Part shown: piece after piece, positions 1-5,975 of the stretch
Layout of the letters: each line of letters begins with the position of its first letter
Numbering within the stretch: the stretch's first letter is position 1
Assembly: GCA_030631385.1 (NCBI GenBank)
Contig: DAOVLG010000058.1
Span: 1 to 8,212 of the forward strand
Source: Candidatus Coatesiibacteriota bacterium
GTDB lineage: Bacteria > RBG-13-66-14
Length of the DNA: 8,212 nt
Reading direction: 5' to 3'
Notes under the pieces: generated by a model
Databases searched by the model: none
What the model saw: only the letters and a program-made list of their open reading frames with translations
What the model was told of the DNA's origin: nothing
Made by a program: the position numbers and the translations under genes

Positions 1-512
1 CGAGCCTCAATCCCCGCCTGGTAGTGGTGCTTGATCTCCTTGATCTCGGAGACCAGGTCGGCGAGTTCGATGACCTCGGGGTGGGCGTAGCGGCCGGTGA
101 TGACCAGCTCCAACTCGGGCGGCTTGTTGCGGATCATCTCCAGCACCGCTTGTAGTTCTACCAGGCCGAAGTCCAGCGCCACGTTGAGCTCATCGGCGAT
201 GATCATGTCATAGGAGCCGGCGGCGATCTTCTCCTGGAGTAGCTCCCATGCTTCGTGTGCCAGCTTGACGTCTACGGGATCGGGATTTTCCTTGGAGACG
301 AAGGTCTCCCGCCCCATCTGGATGATGTCGAAGCCTTCGAGCTTTTTTGCCGCCTCCAACTCGCCGTAGTTGATGCGCCCCTTCATGAATTGGATCATCA
401 ATATCCTGCGTCCGTGCCCCCAGGCCCGTAGCGCCTGACCAAGCGAGGCGGTGGTCTTGCCCTTGCCGTCGCCGGTATAGACCTGAACCGTTCCTATCCT
501 TTTCTCGGTCAC
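1..512 (-). CDS. cobO: Cob(I)alamin adenosyltransferase, CobO/BtuR type (3' end cut by the window)
   Basis: This enzyme transfers the adenosyl group of ATP to the cobalt of cob(I)alamin or cob(I)yrinate a,c-diamide, giving the coenzyme form of B12 in the cytoplasm. 170 codons are visible. The P-loop GDGKGKT is at residues 14-20, DELN is at 107-110, and the family C-terminal block VITGRYAHPEVIELADLV is at 137-154. It ends near the usual HHYQxGI motif, so only a few residues are probably lost beyond position 1. It is the short CobO form without the longer N-terminal extension of E. coli BtuR. The start chosen is GTG at 512-510, giving VTEKRIGTVQVYTG. No good Shine-Dalgarno sequence precedes it, but no other in-frame start was found before an upstream stop. 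It lies downstream of the broken gene at 680-936, with 167 bases between them, and could share its promoter. The family assignment is very secure. Confidence 0.94.
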   Translation of the reverse strand, partial: MTEKRIGTVQVYTGDGKGKTTASLGQALRAWGHGRRILMIQFMKGRINYGELEAAKKLEGFDIIQMGRETFVSKENPDPVDVKLAHEAWELLQEKIAAGSYDMIIADELNVALDFGLVELQAVLEMIRNKPPELELVITGRYAHPEVIELADLVSEIKEIKHHYQAGIEA

Positions 513-679
513 AATCTGTAATGGTTGACAGGCCGGAAAGCCGTGTTCATCGAGTTCTGACGGTCAAAGGTGAAAGCAGGTGTGTCGTAATCGTCAGGAA
601 GAGTAACTTTGCGCCCCGAAGACAGATGTGCGTACTGATTTTGTCGCGACGGTTGTTTTTTCTTGATCATTGGTCGGGT

Positions 680-936
680 TTATGCCTGCTCGATCCTGAA
701 CTCCCACGTGCAAAACCCCCCATCGGGGAGCTCGTCCTGAAACAGAGAGCCTCGGCGAGGGCCTCGAGGGGGGCGAAACGTGCCCAGGCGCGCTCGTCCT
801 GCCGGATCGCCTCCTCCAGGCCGCGTTCTTCCTCCACGGCCAGGAACCAGCAGCCGTCATGGGCCAGCCAACACTTTGCATAGGCCCGGACCAGCCGATG
901 GAGTTCCTCAGTGGAAAGATCCTCGTGCATCACCAT
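680..936 (-). pseudogene. Broken small gene resembling the DUF6125 family: N- and C-terminal parts in different frames
   Basis: Reading from ATG at 936 (preceded by GGTGGGG), the first ~57 residues form a plausible protein start with motifs such as CWLAHDGCWFLAVEEE and AWARFAPLEA. These resemble the conserved N-terminal half of DUF6125-type proteins, whose function is unknown to me. After about position 765 this frame turns into low-quality sequence. The neighbouring frame then reads LFQDELPDGGFCTWEFRIEQA and stops at TAA (680-682), which looks like a real protein C-terminus. The two halves are out of frame and together far shorter than a full-length member (about 150-170 residues from memory). 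An internal deletion with frameshift is therefore likely. GCCTCG occurs twice at the junction (750-755 and 761-766, plus strand), which fits slippage or recombination between short repeats. Alternative starts are ATG at 930 and GTG at 945. The family name is recalled from motifs, not searched. Confidence 0.55.
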
Positions 937-965
937 CAACCCCACCGGTTGAAAGAAGGAAGTAG

Positions 966-995
966 ATTATAAAAAAAAAGGGTAGTGACGGTCAA
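966..995 (-). promoter_or_regulatory. Sigma70-like promoter facing the broken gene and cobO
   Basis: On the minus strand TTGACC (995-990) is followed after 18 bases by a perfect TATAAT (971-966), with a T-tract in the spacer. Transcription would start near 959, just ahead of the ATG at 936. This is the best promoter in the first kilobase. It may still drive cobO even though the first gene it serves is broken. Confidence 0.7.
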
Positions 996-998
996 GGC

Positions 999-1028
999 TT
1001 GCCATACGGTATTTTATGCGTTGATAAC
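999..1028 (+). promoter_or_regulatory. Possible promoter for the MTHFR-like/split-MetE operon
   Basis: TTGCCA (999-1004; five of six matches to TTGACA) and GATAAC (1023-1028; four of six to TATAAT) are 18 bases apart. The -35 box sits three bases from the -35 box of the minus-strand promoter, a back-to-back divergent layout. Transcription starting near 1035 would give a leader of about 245 bases. The -10 box is weak and no better plus-strand match was seen before 1282. Confidence 0.35.
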
Positions 1029-1101
1029 ACCGGGGTTGGTTTCTTGTTGTTCGGGTGGTGAACATAGTCTGAGCGGCGAGCCGAGCTGTCCATTCGAGGA
1101 G

Positions 1102-1134
1102 GTTTTTGGGTGGTGTTTTTGGCACGGTTTTTGG
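1102..1134 (+). repeat. Three short direct repeats, GTTTTTGG
   Basis: The octamer GTTTTTGG occurs at 1102-1109, 1115-1122 and 1127-1134, with starts 13 and 12 bases apart, slightly more than one helical turn. It lies about 150 bases upstream of the MTHFR-like gene. The spacing would suit a repeated protein-binding site, but low-complexity G/T sequence could give this by chance. Confidence 0.5.
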
Positions 1135-1190
1135 ATGTAATTAACGGCAATGCTTCATTTACCCCACACCGACTCCCTCTATGTGTTATT

Positions 1191-1223
1191 CTTTGCAGGC
1201 TCAGTAAGACGGAACCTGCGAAG
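1191..1223 (+). other. Nine-base-pair hairpin in the leader of the met-like operon
   Basis: CTTTGCAGG (1191-1199) pairs with CCTGCGAAG (1215-1223): eight Watson-Crick pairs and one T-G wobble around a 15-base loop. There is no T-tract after it, so it is not a simple terminator. It lies 58 bases upstream of the GTG start, inside the predicted transcript, and may be part of a leader RNA structure. Confidence 0.4.
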
Positions 1224-1281
1224 CGGACCAACGCTGAGAAGAAGGGCTGGAAGGCCTTAATGCGAGTATGAATCCCAAACC

Positions 1282-2178
1282 GTGCAGTATTCAATGATCA
1301 GGGATAACGTTATCTTCGAGATCATCACGCCGCCCCAATCCTGGCGGGAGGAGAGAGTCCGGGGCTGGGCTTCCAGGGTCGCCCAGATCCTCGACAGGAA
1401 TGCCGTCTCCCACCTGAACCTCCCCGAGGTGGTAAACGAGACCCGGAACGGTAGCCGGGCGGTTCGCTTCTTGAAGAAGATGAACCAGGTCAGTTTCGGT
1501 GAGATCGTGAGGGAGGCGTTGCCGAAGGTCACCCTGATCCCGAACAAGATCTGCGTCCGGGTTCCCACGGAGGACTTCCGGGCCTGGGTCCGGGGGGTTT
1601 ACGAGAAGGGTATCCGCAGTCTGATCCTGGTGGGTGGCGAATCCCACGAGATAGACTACCCAGGCTACACGGTCCTGGAGGCGGCTGAGTTTGTCAAGGG
1701 TACCTACCCGGACCTGCGGGTCGGGGGCATCACCATCTTCACCCGTTCCCACGAGGCGGAGCGCATCGTCGCCAAGATAAAGAGCGGAATAGATTTCTTC
1801 TGCTCTCAGATCATCTTCGAAACGGCCAACATGAAGCAGGTGCTCTCCCAGCTCGACCGCCTGACGCGGGAAGAGGGGCTGGGGTTCCCCGACGTTTACG
1901 TCTCGTTCACCCCGGCTTCGCGGATCCGAGACATCGAGTTCATGATGTGGCTCGGGGTTGAGTTTCCCTCGGCGGTTCTCTCCTATCTGGTCGAGCAGGA
2001 GGAGAGTATCGAGGAGCGAACCTTCGAGGTGGTCGAGAGGGTCATAGATGAGATCTTCGATTTCATGGAGAGGAAGGGGATCGAACTTGGTTTCAACATC
2101 GAGCATGTGATGTACTCGAACCTGGAGCTCTCCGAGAGGATTCTGGATCGGGTTCTGGCGAGGAGAAGTCTAGGATGA
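1282..2178 (+). CDS. Methylenetetrahydrofolate reductase (MetF)-like TIM-barrel protein
   Basis: The 298-residue protein has the layout of the MTHFR family, FAD-binding TIM barrels that reduce 5,10-methylene-tetrahydrofolate to 5-methyl-tetrahydrofolate. FEIITPP (residues 12-18) matches the family FEFFPP strand with its catalytic Glu. GGITIFTRSHEAERIVAKIK (148-167) matches the block around the EAE helix. FFCSQIIFE (172-180) matches the family Q-F-F-F segment. The place where E. coli MetF has RGD with catalytic Asp120 reads GGES here, so it is not a standard MetF. The GTG start at 1282 and an ATG at 1294 are both possible; neither has a clear ribosome site, and FEIITPP follows either. The end overlaps the next gene by ATGA (2175-2178), implying translational coupling with the split MetE. 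Its likely role is making or handling the methyl-folate used by those proteins; the exact reaction is inference. Confidence 0.8.
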   Translation: MQYSMIRDNVIFEIITPPQSWREERVRGWASRVAQILDRNAVSHLNLPEVVNETRNGSRAVRFLKKMNQVSFGEIVREALPKVTLIPNKICVRVPTEDFRAWVRGVYEKGIRSLILVGGESHEIDYPGYTVLEAAEFVKGTYPDLRVGGITIFTRSHEAERIVAKIKSGIDFFCSQIIFETANMKQVLSQLDRLTREEGLGFPDVYVSFTPASRIRDIEFMMWLGVEFPSAVLSYLVEQEESIEERTFEVVERVIDEIFDFMERKGIELGFNIEHVMYSNLELSERILDRVLARRSLG

Positions 2179-3104
2179 ACGTTCTTCTTCCGGGACTCAT
2201 GCCACGCACGGAAACGCTGATTCGCGCCACGCGCGACCACGATCGCGGGCGGATAAGCCGACCGGAGCTTGACGAGGTGGCCAGGGCCGATGTGGGAGAC
2301 CTCAGGCAGTTGCAGGAGGGCTTCGGTTACCTCTCTACGGGTCTTTTCAACTGGCAGGACCTGCTCCGTCCCTTCGCCGAGATCGTTCCGGGTGCGCACG
2401 TTGGCGGTTTGAAACGGTTCTACGAGACGAACACCTTCTGGCGAGTCCTCGAGTTTCCCTCGGACGCCGTGGTAAACGACTCGGTATCCCCGGAATGGGT
2501 CAGGAAGTATTTCTTCGCCGACGGCCTCTTCACCGAGGATGAATCGTCGGTTTTTACCCTTCCCTTTCCCTTCCTCTTTCAGTCTTACAGCCGGGGGCTG
2601 CCCCTGGGTAAGATTACAAAGATTATCGGTGACGTAGCCGGCTGGCTGGGTCAACATAAGGCCAAGGTCCTCTGCTTCTACGAGCCCGGTTTCGGTTACC
2701 TCGAGCCGACCGGTGAGGAAGAAAAATTGGCCGTTAAGTTTACAGAAGATGTAAAGGGGCGAATCGAAATCCCGGTATACATCGTTAGTTCCTTCTTTGG
2801 GTTAGGCAGCTCGGCGGATTTCTTCTTCAGCCTGCCGGCGGACGGATTCGGCGTTGACCTCTACGCCAACTCACTCGACGAGGTCCTCCGGGGTTTTCCG
2901 GCCGGGAAGGTCCTGCTGGCGGGGGTGGCGAACACCGACTCCACCCTGATCGAGTCCGTTGAGGGTCTGCGGAAGGTGCTCGGCAGGATCGGCGCCGAGC
3001 TGCCCTTGGATAGGGTCTACCTTACCCCGAGCGGACCGGCGGAGCTTCTTCCGAGGGACGTTTTAGAGGCCAAGGTGAGAAATCTGCGGGAGGTGCTGGC
3101 TTGA
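2175..3104 (+). CDS. Stand-alone MetE N-terminal-domain-like protein
   Basis: The 309-residue protein resembles the N-terminal barrel of cobalamin-independent methionine synthase (MetE), which in normal MetE is fused ahead of the catalytic barrel and helps bind folate. It opens with PGLMPRTETL and an ISRPELDEV segment. Later it has VLCFYEPGFGYLEP (165-178), IPVYIVSSFFGLG (199-211), LPADGFGVDLYA (220-231) and KVLLAGVANTDSTLIE (245-260). It closes with VYLTPSGPAELLPRDVLEAK (281-300), which lines up with the SCSLLHxPxDLxxE end of the MetE N-domain. None of the HxC zinc motif is present, so it should not be catalytic alone. The ATG at 2175 has AGGAGA eight bases ahead and overlaps the stop of the MTHFR-like gene. 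Its own stop overlaps the TTG start of the catalytic gene, so the two chains are probably made in equal amounts and assemble into one enzyme. Confidence 0.75.
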   Translation: MNVLLPGLMPRTETLIRATRDHDRGRISRPELDEVARADVGDLRQLQEGFGYLSTGLFNWQDLLRPFAEIVPGAHVGGLKRFYETNTFWRVLEFPSDAVVNDSVSPEWVRKYFFADGLFTEDESSVFTLPFPFLFQSYSRGLPLGKITKIIGDVAGWLGQHKAKVLCFYEPGFGYLEPTGEEEKLAVKFTEDVKGRIEIPVYIVSSFFGLGSSADFFFSLPADGFGVDLYANSLDEVLRGFPAGKVLLAGVANTDSTLIESVEGLRKVLGRIGAELPLDRVYLTPSGPAELLPRDVLEAKVRNLREVLA

Positions 3105-4258
3105 AACCACTCCTGACGCACGAGATCGGTTCCATGGCCAAACCCTCCTGGAGGATCAAGCCCTTCCGCCGCATCCCCCTGGGTTACGACGACCTCGAAC
3201 ATGCGGCGGGATGGGGCGAGCGGCTGGACATCGAGAAACGGGGGGAGCTCCTCGAGCTGCTCTCCAAGAGGAGCGGCTTCGCCAAGGAGGAGAAGAAGCG
3301 GATTATTTGGTTCTCCTCCCTCTACGGCACCCGCCTGCAGGAGAAGGCGGGGCTCGATCTGGTCTGGGACGGCGAGCAGCACCGGGTGGAGATGTACGAG
3401 TACCCGATCCGTCGGGTGGAGGGTTTCACCTTCCGCGGCCATGTGCGAAGTTTTGACAACAAGTACTACCGGAAGGCCTCCTGTGTGGACCGGCCCGTCT
3501 TGAGGGAGCTCTACCACACCGTTGAGTACCGAACCATCTCCTCCTTCGCCGAGCGAGAGGTTAAGATCCCCGTGACCGGTGCCTACACCCTGGTCGACTG
3601 GTCCTTCGACGAGTGTTACCTGGGGGAGATCACTCCAGGAGCGAGTGACGTCGGTCGGGCACGCCGGGAGGCGCGGATCCGCTTCCTCTCCGATGTCGCG
3701 GAGAGGGTGGTCCACCCCAATCTTGGTTCTCTCTATGAGTCGGGTGCCCGGTACCTGCAGATAGATGAGCCCGCCGCCACCACCAAGCGGGGTGAGATAC
3801 ACGAGTTTGTCAAAGCCACCCGGGAAAGCATCGGCGACCTGGCGGGAAAGGTCTTCTTCACCATACACATCTGCTTTTCAAACTACGACCTGCTCTTTCC
3901 GGCGATTGAGGATCTCGAGGGAGTGCTCGACGAGATTCATTTGGAGTATGCCAACCGGGATTCGCGGGAGACCGGGGTATCTCAAAAGAGGCGTACCGGT
4001 TACGACATCCTGGAATCGCTAAAACGTACTTCATTCGTGGTTGGCCTGGGCGTGCTGGACGTGCACACCGACTTCATCGAACCGCCGGAGCTGATTCGCG
4101 ACCGCATCCTGTACGCCTGCGAGGTTATCGGTGATCCGGGACGCATCTTCGTGGCGCCCGACTGCGGCCTGCGAACCCGCACCTGGGAGGTGACCTTCGA
4201 GAAGCTTCGCAACATGGTCGAGGGGCGAGATCTGGCTGCCGAGAAGCTCGGTTTGTAA
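3101..4258 (+). CDS. MetE catalytic-domain protein (zinc-dependent methyltransferase, probable methionine synthase half)
   Basis: This 385-residue protein matches the C-terminal catalytic barrel of cobalamin-independent methionine synthase, which moves a methyl group to the zinc-bound thiol of homocysteine. EIGSMAKPSWR (8-18) is the substrate-loop strand and LQIDEPA (219-225) is the conserved barrel strand. The four zinc ligands are present: His256 and Cys258 in HICFSNYD, Glu282 in IHLEYAN, and Cys355 in VAPDCGLRTRTW. The TTG start at 3101 is supported by GGGAGGTG just upstream and by a TTGA overlap with the preceding gene. A typical full MetE is about 750 residues in one chain; here the two halves total 694 in separate chains. 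It could also belong to the stand-alone core-MetE group that uses methyl-corrinoid donors, but the coupled N-domain and MTHFR-like neighbours favour a folate donor. The acceptor is inferred to be homocysteine and could be another thiol. Confidence 0.85.
   Translation: MKPLLTHEIGSMAKPSWRIKPFRRIPLGYDDLEHAAGWGERLDIEKRGELLELLSKRSGFAKEEKKRIIWFSSLYGTRLQEKAGLDLVWDGEQHRVEMYEYPIRRVEGFTFRGHVRSFDNKYYRKASCVDRPVLRELYHTVEYRTISSFAEREVKIPVTGAYTLVDWSFDECYLGEITPGASDVGRARREARIRFLSDVAERVVHPNLGSLYESGARYLQIDEPAATTKRGEIHEFVKATRESIGDLAGKVFFTIHICFSNYDLLFPAIEDLEGVLDEIHLEYANRDSRETGVSQKRRTGYDILESLKRTSFVVGLGVLDVHTDFIEPPELIRDRILYACEVIGDPGRIFVAPDCGLRTRTWEVTFEKLRNMVEGRDLAAEKLGL
4239..4256 (+). terminator. Weak terminator-like hairpin at the end of the catalytic MetE gene
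   Basis: CCGAG (4239-4243) and CTCGG (4247-4251) form a 5-bp stem with a 3-base loop, followed by TTTGT. The hairpin overlaps the last codons. The short stem and broken T-run make it a poor intrinsic terminator, so it is listed with low confidence. Confidence 0.25.
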
Positions 4259-4302
4259 CCTTTTCGGCTGGTATTTGTCCGTTTAAGCAAACCCGGTGTC
4301 GA

Positions 4303-4383
4303 GTGCGGGGTGGTTTTGTCTAACTATGTGTGTTACTTAGACTTGCCTGGGAGAATTGTCTCCACAAAAAGCACCACCCTCAC
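4303..4383 (+). ncRNA. Candidate structured RNA with a three-way junction
   Basis: GGGTGGT (4308-4314) pairs with ACCACCC (4373-4379). The stem continues as TTTGT (4315-4319) with ACAAA (4364-4368), leaving a four-base bulge on the 3' side. GTG/CAC at the base (4303-4305 with 4381-4383) may extend it. Two arms sit inside and abut the outer stem: CTAA/TTAG (4320-4323 with 4337-4340) and GGAGA/TCTCC (4350-4354 with 4359-4363, loop ATTG). No known family is recognised and no T-tract follows. It lies just before the -35 box of the downstream promoter, so it would belong to the upstream transcript or a separate RNA; the inverted complement would fold as well. Confidence 0.4.
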
Positions 4384-4384
4384 C

Positions 4385-4413
4385 TTGACAACGCCAGCCA
4401 TGTACCGTATTCT
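4385..4413 (+). promoter_or_regulatory. Sigma70-like promoter for the citrate-to-2-oxoglutarate operon
   Basis: A perfect TTGACA (4385-4390) is followed after exactly 17 bases by TATTCT (4408-4413, four of six matches to TATAAT). Transcription would start near 4420, giving a 5' leader of about 135 bases before the ATG at 4556. This is the most convincing plus-strand promoter in the window. Confidence 0.65.
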
Positions 4414-4508
4414 CGCATATAAACTTTGAATTAATGTGTTTTCGTTGTCCACTCATCTGTTAAATATTTCACTCGGTCGTCTTTTCGGAATGACACCTTA
4501 TCCAGGTA

Positions 4509-4526
4509 CGAGTTAACACAAACTCG
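4509..4526. promoter_or_regulatory. Inverted repeat CGAGTT-N6-AACTCG in the leader
   Basis: CGAGTT (4509-4514) and AACTCG (4521-4526) are perfect inverted copies around AACACA. The repeat sits 29 bases ahead of the citrate synthase start and downstream of its promoter. It could be an operator for a dimeric repressor or a small RNA hairpin near the ribosome site. No regulator gene is in view. Confidence 0.35.
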
Positions 4527-4555
4527 AGAGTAGCTTCTAAAAGTAGGAGGAACCG

Positions 4556-5914
4556 ATGAGCTGGTTAATCCAGGAGAAAAAGAATGCTTGGCGTGAGCCG
4601 ACCGGCAAGAAGAAAGAGGTCGTACAGAGGGATACCCCGGAGCTCTTCCGTGAGTCATACCCCTACAGTGAGCCGCCCAGGGTCCGTTTCGACCACAAGA
4701 CCGTCCCCATGGACCCGCCGGAGCAGATCTACATCACCAGCACCACCTTCCGCGACGGCCAGCAGGCGAGGCCGCCCTATACGGTCGAACAGACCGTGGA
4801 ACTGTTCAAGCTGGAGCACAAGCTCTCCGGCCCAAAGGGCATCATCCGCAAGACCGAGTTCTTCCTCTACAGTGAGAAGGACCGCGAGGCGGTGCGCAAG
4901 TGCCAGGAGCTGGGGGTCGAGTTCCCGAAGGTCACCGGTTGGATCCGGGCCAACCCCAGCGACTTCAAGCTGGTCCAGGGTATGGGGCTCAAAGAGACCG
5001 GGATGCTGACCTCGATCTCCGACTACCACATCTATAAAAAGTTCAAGAAGACCCGCCAGCAGGTCATTGATGATTTTCTCAAGGTCGTTGACGCGGCGCT
5101 GGCTGATGGGCTCGAGATCCGCTGCCACTTCGAGGACATCACCCGCGCCGACTTCTACGGCTGTGTGGTCCCCTTCGCCCAGATCCTGATGGAGCGCTCC
5201 AAAGAGGCGAAGATTCCGATCACCATCCGCATCTGCGACACCATGGGCTACGGTGTCCCCTATCCGGGTGCGGCCCTTCCGCGCAGCGTTCCCAAGCTGG
5301 TCTACGGCCTGCACCACGACGCCGGCGTGCCCAAGGAGCAGCTCGAGTGGCACGGCCACAACGACTTCTACAAGGTGCTCATCAACGCTTCGACCGCCTG
5401 GCTCTACGGCTGCATGTACGCCAACGGCACCCTACTGGGTTACGGCGAGCGCACCGGCAACACCCCCCTCGAGAGCCTGGTCTTCGAGTACGCCGGGCTG
5501 CGCGGCACCCTCGACGGAATGGACACGACGGCGATCCACGAGATCGTTGATTACTTCGAGAGCGAGATCGGCGAGGACATCCCCGGTAACAAGCCCTTCG
5601 TCGGCGAGAACTTCAACACCACCCGCGCCGGCATCCATGCCGACGGGCTGATCAAAAACGAGGAGATCTACAACATCTTCGACACCACCAAGATCCTCAA
5701 ACACCCCCCCGGCATCTCCATCACCGACAAGTCGGGTCTGGCCGGGGTCGCTTACTGGATCAGCGCCTACCTGGGCGACAAACTGGGCGAGGTCGGCAAG
5801 AAGGACCCGCGGGTCCATAAGGTCGCCCAATGGGTGCAGGACCAGTACGACGCGGGCCGCACCACCGCCATCTCCAAGAAGGAGATGATGGAGATCGTCA
5901 AGAAGGAGTTCTAA
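4556..5914 (+). CDS. Re-citrate synthase-like DRE-TIM enzyme (isopropylmalate/homocitrate synthase superfamily)
   Basis: This 452-residue enzyme should condense acetyl-CoA with oxaloacetate to citrate using Re-face chemistry, as shown for the Clostridium kluyveri enzyme related to homocitrate and isopropylmalate synthases. TTFRDGQQARPPYT (63-76) carries the DRE-TIM Arg66 and Asp67. HFEDITRADF (191-200) and ICDTMGYG (226-233) are barrel strands. HGHND (266-270) provides the metal-binding histidines. GYGERTGNTPLE (295-306) and NTTRAGIHADGL (353-364) are the usual C-terminal motifs. An N-terminal extension of about 55 residues precedes the barrel. There is no LeuA regulatory domain, so leucine feedback is not expected. 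The ATG at 4556 has AGGAGG at proper spacing. The downstream aconitase-type subunits and a clear isocitrate dehydrogenase decide for citrate over isopropylmalate or homocitrate. Such proteins have often been mislabelled in databases. Confidence 0.82.
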   Translation: MSWLIQEKKNAWREPTGKKKEVVQRDTPELFRESYPYSEPPRVRFDHKTVPMDPPEQIYITSTTFRDGQQARPPYTVEQTVELFKLEHKLSGPKGIIRKTEFFLYSEKDREAVRKCQELGVEFPKVTGWIRANPSDFKLVQGMGLKETGMLTSISDYHIYKKFKKTRQQVIDDFLKVVDAALADGLEIRCHFEDITRADFYGCVVPFAQILMERSKEAKIPITIRICDTMGYGVPYPGAALPRSVPKLVYGLHHDAGVPKEQLEWHGHNDFYKVLINASTAWLYGCMYANGTLLGYGERTGNTPLESLVFEYAGLRGTLDGMDTTAIHEIVDYFESEIGEDIPGNKPFVGENFNTTRAGIHADGLIKNEEIYNIFDTTKILKHPPGISITDKSGLAGVAYWISAYLGDKLGEVGKKDPRVHKVAQWVQDQYDAGRTTAISKKEMMEIVKKEF

Positions 5915-5956
5915 GAACCACAACGGACCCTGGACGTTTCAACCCGCACGAACCCT

Positions 5957-5975
5957 GGAGTGTATGTAGCCCATG
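5957..5975 (+). promoter_or_regulatory. Start-stop element ahead of the aconitase large-subunit start
   Basis: GGAG (5957-5960) is spaced only three bases from an ATG that is followed directly by TAG (5964-5969). The real ATG at 5973 comes after CCC, in the same frame. The GGAG is twelve bases from the real start, longer than usual. Ribosomes could first engage the ATGTAG pair and restart at 5973. Confidence 0.4.

Larger units (their letters stand above)
937..1281. other. Divergent intergenic region and probable leader of the met-like operon
   Basis: No convincing gene lies in these 345 bases. The left part carries the two back-to-back promoters. The stretch from about 1030 to 1135 is rich in G and T on the plus strand and carries the repeated GTTTTTGG motif. 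The right part carries a hairpin. No recognisable SAM, SAH, tetrahydrofolate or cobalamin riboswitch core was seen by eye, although a covariance-model search was not possible here. Confidence 0.6.
4259..4555. other. Intergenic region between the two plus-strand operons
   Basis: This 297-base region has lower GC than the flanking genes and holds no convincing gene. It contains, in order, a foldable multi-branch element (4303-4383), a sigma70-like promoter (4385-4413), a small possible leader reading frame (4434-4463) and an inverted repeat (4509-4526). The ribosome site AGGAGG before the citrate synthase gene follows. Confidence 0.7.

Noticed and set aside
708..736. Minus-strand CCCC-GAT-GGGG hairpin followed by TTTT, like a terminator
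   Set aside because: It lies inside the C-terminal coding part of the broken gene, the T-run is short, and the stem is explained by the codons for LPDGG.
558..995. TGACGGTCAA occurs at 558-567 and 986-995, suggesting a second promoter or operator for cobO
   Set aside because: No acceptable -10 box lies 16-19 bases from the 558-567 copy on the minus strand. A single 10-base match is weak evidence.
937..1281. tRNA gene or known SAM, SAH or cobalamin riboswitch in the leader
   Set aside because: No T-loop GGTTCRA, acceptor pairing or known riboswitch core motif could be found by eye.
1291..2106. Long minus-strand open frame of 271 codons opposite the MTHFR-like gene
   Set aside because: It is a mirror of a GC-rich coding strand, with composition-driven residues and no recognisable motif. 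The same applies to minus frames at 3017-3868, 4655-5359 and 6672-7310.
2175..4258. A frameshift in a single fused metE gene
   Set aside because: The junction is a clean stop/start overlap with its own GGGAGGTG ribosome site, and both proteins have complete domain ends. It looks like two genes, not a broken one.
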